In this document: positions 11,830-24,430 of the stretch, piece by piece
Layout: each line of letters begins with the position of its first letter
How positions within the stretch are numbered: the first letter of the stretch is position 1
Assembly: GCA_017979445.1 (NCBI GenBank)
Contig: CM030706.1
Span: forward strand, 10,278,967-10,342,966
Direction of reading: 5' to 3'
Length of the DNA stretch: 64,000 nt
Source of the DNA: Akebia trifoliata
Lineage: Eukaryota > Streptophyta > Magnoliopsida > Ranunculales > Lardizabalaceae
Position numbers and translations under genes: made by a program
Notes under the pieces: model-generated
Told to the model about the DNA's origin: nothing
Seen by the model: only the letters and a program-made list of their open reading frames with translations
Databases searched by the model: none

Positions 11830-14450
11830 GGCTGTCAGGTCTAGCTTGTGATCTTGGCAAACTGACGCTAATATGGGGAACTTTACTTTGGTTCCAAACA
11901 TTAGGCTTACAATTCTATCTCATCGCTAATTGAAGTTCTTTTTTCTTCTCATTCATATCAGCAATGTCCTTTTTCATGGGTCTGAATCTGAGATCTGAGT
12001 AATACATCGCCTTGAACTTGGTCATCTCCACATCTATGAATGAAACATCTAGAGATTGACCAAAAGGGATTAGATTTTCTGTCAAGATCGATATCATCAT
12101 CTGCCAGAGTTTCTAAGGGATGGATATTTAGGGCCGATTCAATATAGAGTAACACTCTCGTGACTATCATGCATTTACACATTACCATAATGTTTAGTAG
12201 TTCTATGTGTCATCATCATTCCTGAATGAATTCATTCTTGGTGAAGACAATTGGATTGGGGGTCATAATTTATGCCATTGTCTACTCTAATTGTGCTGGT
12301 GAAGTATTTGTAGGCACATGTGACTTACCTAAAACTTTTAAGAATGTTTTTTAATGCTCTTCTAAACTCTGTAAGAGACCCAAGATCCTGATCTGAGCTG
12401 GAGTTTTGTTCTCCACTATCTTAAACTCACTTTTATGGATGAGTCTGATGAAATCTATCGGCTTTTTATCTCATACTTTGTCTTTCTTCTTCTCTGCCTC
12501 TTTCTGTCCTTCCATGTTGTCTTCGACTACCTTATCCCTCCCTTTTTTCTTTCCTCTTTTTTTCATAATCATTCTCCTTCATTGTTTCTTTATTCTTTTC
12601 TTCTATCTTTAATGTCTTTTTCGATACTTTGTGGCACCTCTTTGCCTTGGTCATATGACCAATATCAACTACCATAACCCTCATCATTGTCTCTACCCTT
12701 GCCAAGGTGAAGATGTTCGTCTCATAGCTTCATGAAACAACCTGGTTAGAATTGTATGGGAAGGGTTTAGGCAAAAGTGTGGTTATTAGGAGTGGTTCGA
12801 GTTTTACGTGAAGGATAAGGGGTGAATGTTCCGGTGTGGAGGTGGGAACAGTAGGGGTGAGGATTTGATGGTTTGATAAGGTATAGGGAATGACGAGTGG
12901 TGGTCGTGAAGATGGATCATAAGATATGATGAGGAGGTTAGATAGTAAAATTGGTAGTTTGGGGGGTTAGGGTAGATGGTTAGACTAGCCATTTTGAGTT
13001 GTAATTACAAGTTTTTGAAAAGGTGTTAAGTTTGTCATGTATTAAGGGAGAGTGTTAATGGTTGACGTTTCTGGCTTTTTTGTTACGTAGACTTTGATAT
13101 TTGATCCTATGAGAACTATTAGGGTTGAAAGATTAAATATTGATTCCTCTCTCACAACTACATTTACCGTGGGTCAATTTCCTCTTTTGTTATGGGTAAA
13201 TAAGGGATTATGATTGATATTTTTTTCATTGAGCTTGGTTTGTAGGGCCATCTAGTATGATTGCCTTCCTATTAATCAAATTTTGTACCTAATGCTAGAG
13301 CTTCCAACACTGGTCAATAGAGTGCCTCGATACGTCTATGTAAAACTCACAAAAGATATAGGGATTGTACTCAGGTTGTTTGGCAGCCTCCAGGTTCGGT
13401 TGTCGCTTAGTGAGGTACTCTCTTCTGAGTAATGTCGGGAGTAGTTCCGATAATGTCATTGGCAACTTGGTAAATACTCTGTTGATTGTATTAGGTCATG
13501 CATGTTGGTTATAACCTAATTATGGCATTTCATGTACTGTTTCAGTTTGTGAAGGATTTACCCGAAAATGATTCTAAGGTATAGAGGCCCAAGTAGTTTG
13601 AAGTATTGACATCCAAGGAACTTGCGATATTTGTTATCTCTAAACTGGTGTTGGGATGAAGAAGGGTTAGCTATATTGTATATTATTGACCTGAGTCTCA
13701 TCCTTTTTCTTGGTCAAAGATACTAGTTTCCTCTTTGTCGATACTCTAATTGATGTCCCTAGGCTAGTGAAATCAAATATTAGATCGGTTCAGATCCTGT
13801 CCTCGACTTAGTCTGTTATTTGTACTAAATTTGAAAAAGTGACAGTAATATGTCCGACTAGGTGGTATAAAATGAATTTCCCAATGTTGAGATGAACGTA
13901 GTGTTCATCTCTTGTTGTGGCATGTTGGCCTCACTTGGGAACTCGACTATCACCACCTTCAAGTGTATTCTTTCACCGTTTCCCTCAATTTTCATGTCAT
14001 CCTTTCCATATCGTTCATGTCTACCCTGACGTCTGTGTTAAACATGTTGTTGTACTAGAACATTTTGGCTAGATTTTGTCATCCCTTGATGAGCGAATAG
14101 TCCAATCCCAAGAACCACTTGAGGGTTGACCCTATCAGGCTTTTTTGAAACAACTATACCAGCAACCTTTCATCATCATAGCACTGGCATATTGACCCAT
14201 GATCAATTTTGTGGAATGTAAAGCAGAGGATCGTAGTATCCAAGCACTGTAGGAGGTAAGGTAGTTTGTTATCCCGATTGCTGCTACTCGGGCATTTCAA
14301 GGTTTGATCTAAACACTTGGTATTGGACGGTTTGGGCCTGTATAAAGTTGGTGTTAGCCAACATGGCAGTCAGCATTTTTTCTTGTCTCTTTGTCAATTT
14401 TAACAACATTACTATTTTTGCATTGGGCTCTGTCAATTTTGTTTCCATGG
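11830..14450 (-). pseudogene. Decayed gag-protease of the old Tat element (A-B)
   Basis: The minus strand follows element C's gag-protease segment (about 61260-64000) block by block. The piece at 11915-12100 reads MISILTENLIPFGQS and then FRPMKKDIADMNEKKKELQ, like C's protease to G-patch region. Around 13360-13460 and 13780-13900 lie the counterparts of C's gag 3' part, and 14040-14150 matches C at 63900-64000. Many stops and frameshifts are present. There is no RT, RNase H or integrase sequence between this and the PMD relic, whereas C has about 3.4 kb of pol there. So pol was deleted or never present. Confidence 0.7.
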
Positions 14451-14575
14451 TTGTGGGTTTTCTGAGGTACTTATAATTGGTGAAGATTGAAAGAAATATG
14501 GAGGCTTTTCAGAATATTTATATATATATATATATATTTGGCCATTTGTGGGCACAAAATCCAAATGTTGGTGTC

Positions 14576-14625
<50 letters not shown>

Positions 14626-16301
14626 ATCCAGTTTTATTTTTTTTAAAGATGAGTAAGATTAAAGCAAGGTTTATCAGTGTAGAGCTGGCATACTATTCTT
14701 AAAGTTTTAAGAAATCACATGAGCACAGAGTTGGAAAATTCTTTTGTTAAAAGATTTCATCAGCATGGAGCTAGCATCAACACGAAGTTGAACGTTTTTT
14801 TTATAAAAGACTTCATCAACACGGAACTAAAAAAATATTTTGTAAATTAGATTAGTGCGAAGTTGAAATTTGTTTTTTTCTTTGGGTTCTTGAGTCCTTT
14901 GCTCGACTTTGAAAATCATCTTGTTTCAAATTTTGTACAAGAAAATAGCAATGGCCCGACTTGACGAAGGTTTGTTATTTGATGAAGAAGTACAGACCCG
15001 ATCGAGGTCCGTTGTAGGTTGTTGACCTTGTTAGGGTCCCTTATAGGTTTGGTTGTGAAAAGTCTGCATAAATCTTGAAGGCCTTACAACTTCAAATTAA
15101 TAAACTTGAGTTGGGGTACTCGATGTGCCTTGTGGGAATCGTGGGTCTAACTTGGGTCCAACAAAATCTGAGTAGGTTTATTATGCCAAATTTATGTCAT
15201 TTTGAACCTTGTCTTGATATAGGATGATCACTTTTTTTAAGTTGTGTTCCCACTTTGCAACGAGCAATTCATGGCGATTGAAAACGTAGGAGTTCGATTT
15301 CAATCCCCCATTCGAAATTTTCCAAAGGGGTTTGGCCCCGATTTATTTTGAAGTTCATATTATTTATTTATTTTTTTTTGAAATATGGTGAGACTTTGAA
15401 GAAGGAAAAAAGAATTTGATTTTGATTTGGGTGCTATTGGGCCACAAACCCAACAACAATCCCTCAAAATAATAAGCAAGGAGGCTATTTTTAGCTTCCG
15501 GTCTGCACTGTCAGTCCAGGTAAATAAAATAGTTATTGATCCGTGTTTTATGCACGAAACAGAACATTTTATACTAAGCAAAATTGCTTTTATTGTCTAT
15601 TTTGGGCATTGCCCTATTTTTGGGCTTCTGTTTTCTGGATTTTGAAGGACATTGCCTCTGATTTTTGGCTTAAGACAAGAAAAATACATTTTTTTATGAC
15701 ATGCACAACTAAAACAAAGCATATTTTACCTTTTACTTGAGAAATATGTAAAAGAAACACACATTTAGGACTATACAACTTGCCTTCGTGGACTCTCTTA
15801 TGGGTTTTACAATATTGTCTTCATGGACTTTCAAAATTACAACAAAATGAATATGGGATGGATACATACTTGATTTTGAAAACCCTAGTGTCCTAAGTCT
15901 ATTAATCGTGTTTCGATGCATGCGGGTTCATAGATGATTTTCAAATACCCATTCTTCAAGTCTCGATGTACACCAAAGTGTCAATGTCTTAGGTTGGTGA
16001 ATGAGATGGATATTTTCTTCCCTACCACCAAAATAATGATCTTAGGGGTTTGAGAGTACCGGCATCCGGGATTAACTTTGAATAAGGGAAGGGGGTGGTG
16101 TGTAATATGTTGTGAAACACGTGTGCATGTGCATTTTGAAAAGACGTATCCATCCTTACACATTATTTGTCTAAGAAAATAAAAAACAAAAACTAAACAA
16201 ATATGACATACATTCTCCCACAGATAAGAAAAAACAAACAAATGAAAACACATATTTTTGTTTGAAAAATGATCAAATCGAAAAAGGGCCAGGCCTACTA
16301 T
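14451..16301. other. Element A-B leader region, non-coding, with microsatellites
   Basis: This lies between the decayed gag and the 5' LTR, so by position it is the untranslated leader. It contains a TA run (about 14519-14537), a compound TA/GT microsatellite (about 14576-14624) and two to three degenerate repeats of about 60 bases near 14690-14870 (CTTCATCAACACGGA-like). No gene is supported; the small frames here look accidental. Confidence 0.5.
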
Positions 16302-17244
16302 CTCCCTAGTGGAGACGCAAAGTTGTAGACATGAGATTTTCGAGTCCAAAGATCTTTACTACTTGGATTTAGAGTCGCCACCATTCTTTTTTAGAAAAGG
16401 GTGTGAATGGACACCCGAAAAATAATTTTAAAAATCATTTTTTGTTCGTAATGACTCTTTTATGGATAAATGTACTGATCTACTTAAGATGTAGGTAAGG
16501 GGGTCCATTTTGGGAAATAGGATAGGTTTTAGGCACCTTATTCCCTCCACCATAAGTGGTAACCTTAGGAATTGGTCATTTTCATAAATAAGAAAAAAAG
16601 TCTATAAAATCCAATTTCGTGTTCTCGATGGCGAGGGATTTCAATTTCAACTTAAATCAATGAGGACTTCTTTATTAAGAACGAAGCCCTACTATGATCC
16701 ATGCCTTTGAACACATTTTGAAAATCATGAACTTATCCGTCAATGACCCATTTTAATAAGAAAAGGGTCCCAAACCTTAGTCTCAAAACATTTTGTAGTA
16801 GGTGCAAATTGTATAGGAGTTTTAAGAATAACTCTTTTGAAAATTGTCTTCAATCTCAAACCTTTCGATCGATTCGAAACCCAATATACCGGGTGTAGGT
16901 GAGGGTATCCATTACATATTAGGGTTATTCTAAAAATAAAATTAAAGAAAAAGGGGGATAGTAGAAAAGAAAAAATGGAAGAGGGGGATGTATTATTTTT
17001 CTTTCTTTTTTGTTCTTACTCTACCTTATTCTTGTTTCTCCTTCTTTGTATTTTTGAAGTATGTTTCTTTGTCTTGACTTGAGTAATTTGTAGTGTAAAA
17101 CTTGAAGGTTGATAGACTTTTTTGTTAAGGGTTGAGTGGGTTGAAGTAGTGAGTTGAGAAATTCTTTTTAGAAATTGGGAAAGATGAGAGTTGAGGAAAT
17201 ATTTAGAGTTGAAGCTTGATAGGAGGTTCAACTCTTGGGGGGTT

Positions 17245-17275
<31 letters not shown>

Positions 17276-17880
17276 GGAGGGGCTTTATATGATTTTGAGG
17301 TGACTTTTAAGGGTAGGATGGGGTGACAGTATGAAAAGATGGGTGAGATGTAGGGGATTTGAGATTTTGGGAGGGGCATACATGAAAAATGATATAAGTG
17401 GGTAGTTGAACCCATATGATTTGAGTGTTAGGTGGGGTTAAAAGGTGTGGGTGTTTGTTAAAAGAATGATTATGTAAGGGGAGTAGTTGTTGATATTTTG
17501 GGATGGTGGAGGAGATAGTGACACGTGATAAAGAGGTATGGGGGTGTATGTTAGGTGAGTTGATTAGGGAGAAAGGATGTGAGATTGTTGGTAATGAGGG
17601 TATAGAGAGAATGATGAGAGTAGGTTATAACATGAGGTGTGGGTTGATTAACTTTTTGAAGATGATGATAAGGTTGGGTAAATGGGTTTAGAGAGGTGGG
17701 TTGTGGTGGTGATAAATGTTCATCATTGATTTTTATGGTGATTGATTGTGATCCCACTATGATTTTTGGCTTAAGGTTGGATAGTGGTTTAGGTTGGGTT
17801 GCATTGGTTTTGGGCTATTAGGCTTAGGGTTGGGTTGGATTTGATTAGGTTAAGGTGTGTGTAGGATTGGATTGAAAATG
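16302..17880 (-). mobile_element. LTR B: probable 5' LTR with primer-binding site
   Basis: The LTR starts at about 16332 (TGAGATTTT, compare C's TGGGATTTT at 51492). It runs through the same blocks as LTR A up to about 17575, then continues further than A before its match with C fades near 17880. On the minus strand, just past the LTR, 16302-16322 reads TTTGCGTCTCCACTAGGGA. This resembles the TGGCGACTCC..GGGGA primer-binding site of Ogre/Tat elements, usually attributed to a tRNA-Arg. That position is what a 5' LTR of a minus-strand element should have. The outer end is degraded. Confidence 0.6.
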
Positions 17881-18571
17881 ACAGTCATTGAACTCCAAAA
17901 GTTATACATTGAGGCGTCTTGGTAATGTGACTCATTCTCTCCCATTGATAAAGGCTACATGAAGTTATAAGAAAAAACGTAATATAGAGTATCTGCTTCC
18001 AAAGATTAAAGAGAATAAAATTAGAGGAATATTCTTCGAAAAGAAAGAAGAGAAAAGACAATAAAATGGAGAGTTATCCTCGACATTCATGGTAAGATTA
18101 AATTTCAACCACTATTTGTAAGAAATAAACGTTTGTAAGAGAATTATATTAATATTTTTAATTAGATTTTTGAATCTTTGATCATTTAGACTCAAAAGCA
18201 AGTACTATTAGTATTTACATATTATTCCTTAAAGACAAATTAAATCTCTCCAAAATATGTTTAGACCAGGTCGAAAATTAGTTGGACCACTATTCAATTT
18301 GGTTGGATTGACTTAGATTTATCACAAAATATTAAATGTGTATTAAGAACTACATCATTTAAAAAAAAAAAAAAATAGTTCACTAATCGAACCGACATTA
18401 AAAAATTTGGTCAGACCCGACAAAACCATTGGTTCTGTCTGGTTTTTTCAAGAGAAATACTCCAAATCTTGTTTTTTCACGTTATAGTTTCAAATTCTCC
18501 CTTGAAAACTCATGCTTTTAATAACATGATTAACTGTCTTCGCTATAAGGGAAGTTCAAATCACTTTCTGC
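17881..18571. other. AT-rich non-coding stretch
   Basis: No gene, terminal repeat or recognisable element. A short A run lies at about 18361-18375. Confidence 0.5.
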
Positions 18572-19456
18572 TAGGGCTGCAACTCGGGCGGGTTGGAGGG
18601 TAAACCCAGGCTCAAACCAAGTGGTAGAACCCTCAAACTGTGCTCAACTCAACCCAGTTCAACTCAACCCAACCATCGGGCTTGAGCTTCCTAACCTGAG
18701 CTCAACCCAAGCTTGATCTCTTAAAATCAGGCTGAGCTCGGACTAGCTCGAGTTACGTAATTTTGGGAAGATTGGACGGGTTAGCTCATTGAATATCCAT
18801 AATTTCATTTTAATCAATAAATAAATTTTATATCTTAAAAAAATATAACATAAAAAATAAAAAATAAAAAATAAAAATAAAAACCCACTAATAAATAAAA
18901 TCACATACAACCTCCAAATCCATCATTGAGAGAATATTTAGAAAAACCATACTTAATCAAAACCCACATTAATAATATCCAATTGTCCACAAGCCATAAT
19001 AATAAGATGGAATAAAAAGGTTAAACAAAAAAAAATCATAATTACTATAAAAATATTTGTATATTAGTATGAGTCATGCTGGAGTGACCTCAAGATTGTA
19101 CATCATCTCTCACTTTCATGACTTGGAAATGGGTAGGAATCATAGATGCTTTTGCTTTTTCACTCGTATCTTGATAAGAAGCATCCACAATTCCTACACA
19201 CTTCCATGTCAGGAAAGGGAAATATGAAGTACAATCTTGAAGCAACTTCAGCATTTTTATGTTAGTATATAGACATTGGGTTCTGCTTGAGTCGGATTGC
19301 TCGATCTCTCAACCCAAGCTCAGCCTAAATTGAGGTCAGGTTGAGATATTCTAACCCAGGCTCAACCCACTTTCTGCATAACTCAGCCCAGGCTCTCCCA
19401 TCAATCAGGTTGAGCCAGCATTGAGTTCGGGCCAGCCCGCCCAGGTTGCAACCCTA
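18572..19456. mobile_element. Non-autonomous hAT-like element
   Basis: The left end TAGGGCTGCAACTCGGGCGG is matched by the reverse complement of the right end, TAGGGTTGCAACCTGGGCGG. TAGGG..GCAAC ends are usual for hAT elements. The flanking octamers CTTTCTGC and CTGTCAGC agree at 6 of 8 bases, as expected for an aged 8-bp duplication. The interior holds many GAGCTCAACCC-type repeats and a foldback (19075-19254). There is no transposase. Confidence 0.75.
19075..19254. repeat. Foldback hairpin H1
   Basis: Two arms of about 75 bases pair with few mismatches. The left arm contains CTCAAGATTGTACATCAT and ATCATAGATGCTTTT; the reverse complement of the right arm contains TTCAAGATTGTACTTCAT and ATTGTGGATGCTTCTT. 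The loop is short. Related hairpins lie at 40993-41160 (H2) and 41213-41340 (H3, one arm). It could be a MITE or a small-RNA precursor; no known miRNA is recognised. Confidence 0.65.
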
Positions 19457-19589
19457 CTGTCAGCCTCTCCAAAATAATACAATAGATTCTAACTGAGGTT
19501 TTTCTTAACTATTTTCTCACTTTAACAATGGTTCCATGATTCCCATTCCCATATTTGAACACCTGATGAGAACTGATAATTGCTGGGCT

Positions 19590-19665
19590 TAGACCCATAG
19601 CTCAGTTGGTTTGACACATTGCAAAGCAACTTCGAGGTTGTGGGTTCAAGTCCAGCTTACCCATC

Positions 19666-19670
<5 letters not shown>
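19590..19670 (+). mobile_element. tRNA-derived SINE copy
   Basis: It has an internal RNA polymerase III promoter: an A-box-like TAGCTCAGTTGG at 19598-19609 and a B-box GGTTCAAGTCC at 19643-19653. The tRNA cloverleaf is not intact and there is no acceptor stem. It is followed by CCCATCAACAA and a GA run. A second copy of the same unit lies on the minus strand at 25229-25305. Confidence 0.7.

Positions 19671-19712
<42 letters not shown>
19671..19712. repeat. GA microsatellite
   Basis: Uninterrupted GA dinucleotides over about 42 bases, directly downstream of the SINE copy and possibly grown from its tail. Confidence 0.95.
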
Positions 19713-19715
<3 letters not shown>

Positions 19716-20246
19716 CAGAATTGGAGCTATATACTTTAAATAGGACAAGTCGGGTCAAAAGAGACCATTAGCCGAACCCACATCTATGGTTTTAACTTAT
19801 CTCCCAAAGTACTGTGATTCAAGCAAGTTGTTCTGAAAGGATCAATTTTATTGTCAAAATCAAAAGGCCAATTGAGATAACTTCAAATTTTTAACACAAT
19901 GAAGCATTTCTAATGTGCCTAATATAGTAACAAGAACAAAATTGTAACTTCGACCCTACATAAGTTTATTCCTTTTTTCAGGAAGTAATTACTTGCACAC
20001 CGCCTAGAACCAATTGCATCCCATCACTTAAAATTAAAATCACCCTTACACTCCTGTTGGTATGATTGCATTGCCAAATAAACAAACAAAGTGTAACTTT
20101 GGGAGCAAATTCTTTGCACATCACAAGTCACCCTTACATTTCAACAAAAATAGGTTTTTTTTTTAAGTTGGGGTGCAAGGGGCTACCTATGAACTACAAG
20201 TAGTTACTCCATTATTTTAAAACAATTAAACAACAAATTAATATTA

Positions 20247-20615
20247 TGTTGAGTGTTATGTTATCTACCTCCGTTCTCAAGAGTCATGTGCTCACTTATC
20301 ATGCCCCAGTTCAACCCGTGGCCCTCTTATATTCATAGTTGCATCTTCCCCATCAGATCAGTCTTTTGGGGTAAATGGTTGTCAACATGGTATAAGAGCG
20401 TTAGGTTCGTATAGGTCATAGGTTCGAGTCTCCTCGAAGGAATTTTCCACCCTTATGGGTGAGGTGAGGGGGAGTGCTGAGTGATGTGTTATTCGCCTCT
20501 GATCCTGAGAGTCACATGCTCATGTATCGTGCCTCAATTCAACCCGTGACCCACTTATATTCATAGTTGCACACTACCCATCAGATCAGTCTTCTGGGGT
20601 AAATGGTTGTCAACA
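20247..20615 (+). mobile_element. Complete TRIM retrotransposon with 141-bp LTRs
   Basis: Two direct repeats of equal length (20247-20387 and 20475-20615) start TGTTGAGTG / TGCTGAGTG and both end GGTTGTCAACA. Directly after the first is TGGTATAAGAGCG, close to the usual TGGTATCAGAGC primer-binding site for initiator tRNA-Met. Just before the second is a purine tract, GGTGAGGTGAGGGGGAG. Flanking pentamers TATTA and TATTC agree at 4 of 5. The interior of 87 bases cannot encode a protein. All hallmarks of a terminal-repeat retrotransposon in miniature are present. It would depend on another element's enzymes. Confidence 0.9.
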
Positions 20616-21400
20616 TATTCATTTGAACATTTCTACATCTAATATTTTATATTTATAATATAATCCACATACAACACGAGCATATTACTAGTATATACAA
20701 GTAAAAGAAAATTTCTTCACAAACATTATCTCAAATACTTTGCTTTCCATTGGTAAGGTAACCGAAAGGAGAAAACATAAATGAGATTTTTTTTTTTTTT
20801 TCTGTGGCTCAGGTGAAAAGGCTTGCTATCTCTCCCACACAAATTCTGCAACAGTTGGTAAGAATTCCAAGCATAGGAAACATAGGTATATAGTAGGAGA
20901 AATTTGTGTCCATAAGAAATGTAAGAAATCGAAAAATGTTGTAGAACCCAAAGAATTAATCAGTCAGGACAGCTTATCTTTGCTAGAAAGTACTCATATA
21001 TGCTGAAAGATCCACAAGTGGATGCATAAGAAAACACAATGCAGCCACTACAAGAATGCAGGGAAAAAACAAAAGTTCTCACATGTTTTATAGTTTTACA
21101 AGAAAAAGAATACTACTAATAGAACATTATCTCACTCTTCAGATTCCCTAAGAAAAACCAAACAATAAAAGACATAAAATTTATTAAGAAAATAGTTCGA
21201 CTGATTTGAGTACATACCTGTGTTGCACTTTTCTCTGTTTTCCCTTGCAAGATTTCTGAAGAAACATAAATTACACATTTGCATATACCATCCACTGTAG
21301 TTACGCCGCATAAACAAAGGCTCTAATCTTACTTTATGCTTATTTATTCTTTTAGCTAGCATTGGTGTCCCTCTTTAACACCTAACATAACCCAAAAAAT
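20616..21400. other. 3' flank of HPPK-DHPS
   Basis: Non-coding. On the minus strand, CACAG then GTATGTACTC near 21220 looks like a good splice donor, so an intron in the 3' UTR is possible. No matching acceptor was settled. The 76-codon frame at 21132-21362 resembles no known protein. Confidence 0.4.
21343..21348 (-). terminator. Possible poly(A) signal of HPPK-DHPS
   Basis: AATAAA on the minus strand, about 53 bases past the stop codon at 21401-21403. The position is plausible for a plant near-upstream element, but such hexamers are common in AT-rich DNA. Confidence 0.4.
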
Positions 21401-24392
21401 TTAACAAATCACACATGAGCTTTTTTTTCGCTTCAGCATTGCATCACATAGCCTCATCGCATCCAAGTTATCCTTAACATTGTGCACTCTAACAATGTTT
21501 GCACCCCCTAATATCCCAGCAGTGACAGCAGCAATAGTTGCAGGGTCTCTTTCACTAGCATCTGTGCGATTGCAAATATCTCCGAGAAATCTCTTTCTCG
21601 AAGGTCCTATCAAGATAGGTGCATGAGAGGCGGCCAAGCTCTTGACAGCAATCTCTTCCCGAATGGTCTTTGAACCCATGAGAACGTCTAGATTTTGTTC
21701 ATCTTTCTTGGAGAACCCTATTCCTGGGTCAATGATAATCCTCCAAGCTGGTATCCCCAACGATTCCGCATCTCTCACCCGTGAATATAACTCAGAAGCG
21801 ACCTCCTTACACACATTATCATATTGTAAGTTTTCGCTATTTTGCATTGTTGATGGGTCCCCCTTCAGGTGCATTATAACATAAGGAACACCCAGACTTG
21901 AAGCAACCTTGAGCATGTTAGAGTCTAACTGTCCGCCGGATACATCATTAATAAGATGAATCCCTTTATTTATTGCTTCCATCGCAACTTTAGAGTGAAA
22001 CGTATCCACAGATAGAAACTTTCCCTCTACTTCGGGTATCTCTAGAATGGCTTCTAGGACAGGTATTAGTCTATCTAATTCTTCTTCAGCCGAAAGCCAA
22101 GTCGCAAATGGGCGTGTCGATTGTGCACCAATATCGATAATGTCTACTCCTTCTGAGATCATTAATCGGACTTGAGAAACTGCGGCTTCTATAGACTGAA
22201 ATTTCCCTCCATCGCAGAAACTATCCGGGGTCAGATTGAGGATACCCATGACATGGGTCTTCTGTGACCAATCCCATAAGCGATTTCCAACGGGTAAGAC
22301 TCGTCTCAAACCTTCGCTTCCAATGAGGGATTCACCGCCCAATTTCTCCCATGATTCGAAAAGCCCACCAGGTTTTCTTGAAAAAGAATGCCAGCTTGCA
22401 ACAATATCACTATCTATAGTCAATCCAAGTAGATCTATTAGTGGGGCCATTACAAATGGTCTCTCCCAAATTCTTTCATGTGGGACAATAAGAGTCTCGG
22501 ATTGGATATTGAACTTTCCATAGAATAATATATCTAAGTCAATTGGTCTTGGACCATACCTTATTCCATCTGTTCTACCCATATCTTTTTCAATTTTTTT
22601 AAGTACACCCAATAATTCATGGGGACCAAGTTTTGTAACACCTCTAATTGCTGAGTTGAGAAATTGAGGCTGATCGGTCACGTAAGCTGGCTCTGTCTCA
22701 TATAAACACCCATGTCTTGTGATGTTGATCCCTGACTTGTTCATCATTCGGAGGGCTTCATTGAAATTATGAAGTCTATTGCCCACATTGCTACCCAAAG
22801 CAATTACTACTTCCTGTTCTAGAGAATGAACTTCCACTGAGGTATTGGAGGATGAATGGAGGAAAGAGAGACATGATCCTGAAAAGTAGAAGATAACATA
22901 AGCATTAGGGAAGTACCTTGAACCTGAATAATCTCTATTGGTATTTACTGGTTAAAATAATATATGCAGATAGCTTCTATTGCCACACCAACTTTTGCTA
23001 ACACCACCACAATATGTGTGCTAATTCTTTGGCGATTTATATATGAATTAGGGAGGTATTAGCAAAAGTTTGTGTGGCAATAGAATCTCTCTATATTTAT
23101 GCATTTCTAATGTATGTTCATTTATCAACCTCCCCTATCAACTCAATACCCATCATTGTATGCTTGTCCTCTTAAAAGGAATTGCACAATTAAGCATTGT
23201 TTGATCCGTAACGATATCACTTATTCTTGAGATTTGGGTTTTAGGAGAAATTTCAATGATTGAGAGTTAACCGAGTAACATTTCTTCTTAATATCTTGAA
23301 TGAAGTCCAAATCAGGGAGAATGATCAGGACAGGAAGGAATGGGTCAAGACTAAGGATAGGAGATTCATTGTTCACTCATTTTACAAAGCCATTCTTCCA
23401 AGGTCGGAAATACTTTTCTAGTATCTCTCATTTGGTCTTCTCTTGTCCCTTTTAAAAGTTCCTTCTTTATTTAGCTTGCCTCCTTAGGGAGGATTCTTAT
23501 TTTAGATAACTTGATTTCTCATGGGTAGATCACTCCTAATTTTTGTACCCATCGTAAGAGTGATGGTGAATTTGTGGATCACACTCTTCTTCAGTATTCT
23601 TTCTCCAAGGGAATTTGACCGTCTTTCATGTCTTTGTTTCACATGTCTTGGGTTTTCCCGAAGAACTTTCTTATGATGTTAGACGGTTGGGCTTTCAAAG
23701 TATTCTCTCATAGAAAAAGGCACCTTTGGGCTATCCTTCCTTCGGCCATAGGTTGGGGTCTTTGGAGAGAGAAACAACAAAGTGTTCCAAAGCAAGGAGA
23801 ACAATTCGCATACGATGTACATGGAGATTTTAGGGTTGCTGTTTTTTTGGGCGAAATTTAACAAGGACTTCTCCGGATTTTCTTTTGAGGACTTTGTATT
23901 TAGATGGGATAGCTTATGTAACTAGCAGGATATTGTTTTTGCTTTTCGTCTCAGGGGCTCTCTCAACCTCCTTTGTATTCTCCTTCTTTTGATATTTATA
24001 AAAATAAAAATAACTATTTACAAACTTATATGAAATAAGTCAAGTTTACACATGGCATGCATGCAAGGGAATATGATCCACCATAAAATATAAAAAAAAC
24101 AAATCTTTACTTCATCAGATGATTGTACTCATATTTCTATATGGGACCCATCAACTATCTACTGTTAGGTGCATCATGCATAGCCATGCTTCAGGTGCCT
24201 TAGATGGTTAGATTTCCTTGCAATAATATGAAACTTCAGGTTTTAATGTTATTGTATAACTAAGTGTACTGAGGTACAAGGTTTTTTCTGGCCATGGAGT
24301 CTGAATCAGCATTTGTATCAGTGTCAAAACACTAAAAGTGATGTTAACTTAGCTAGTAAAAGAAGAGAATGGCAAATTGTTTAGTGGGTGAA

Positions 24393-24430
<38 letters not shown>

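Noticed and set aside
14433..14702. Frames with poly-His-Thr or Val-Cys repeats
   Set aside because: Translations of the TA/GT microsatellite.
19590..19670. Functional tRNA gene
   Set aside because: A and B boxes are present but acceptor and other stems do not pair, and a second copy with an A-rich end exists; it is a SINE.
20388..20440. tRNA-like sequence with GGTTCGAGTCTC
   Set aside because: It is the primer-binding site and interior of the TRIM.
22835..22837. GTG as start of HPPK-DHPS
   Set aside because: Nuclear plant genes rarely use GTG, and the frame continues upstream to a good acceptor that joins exon 1 in phase.
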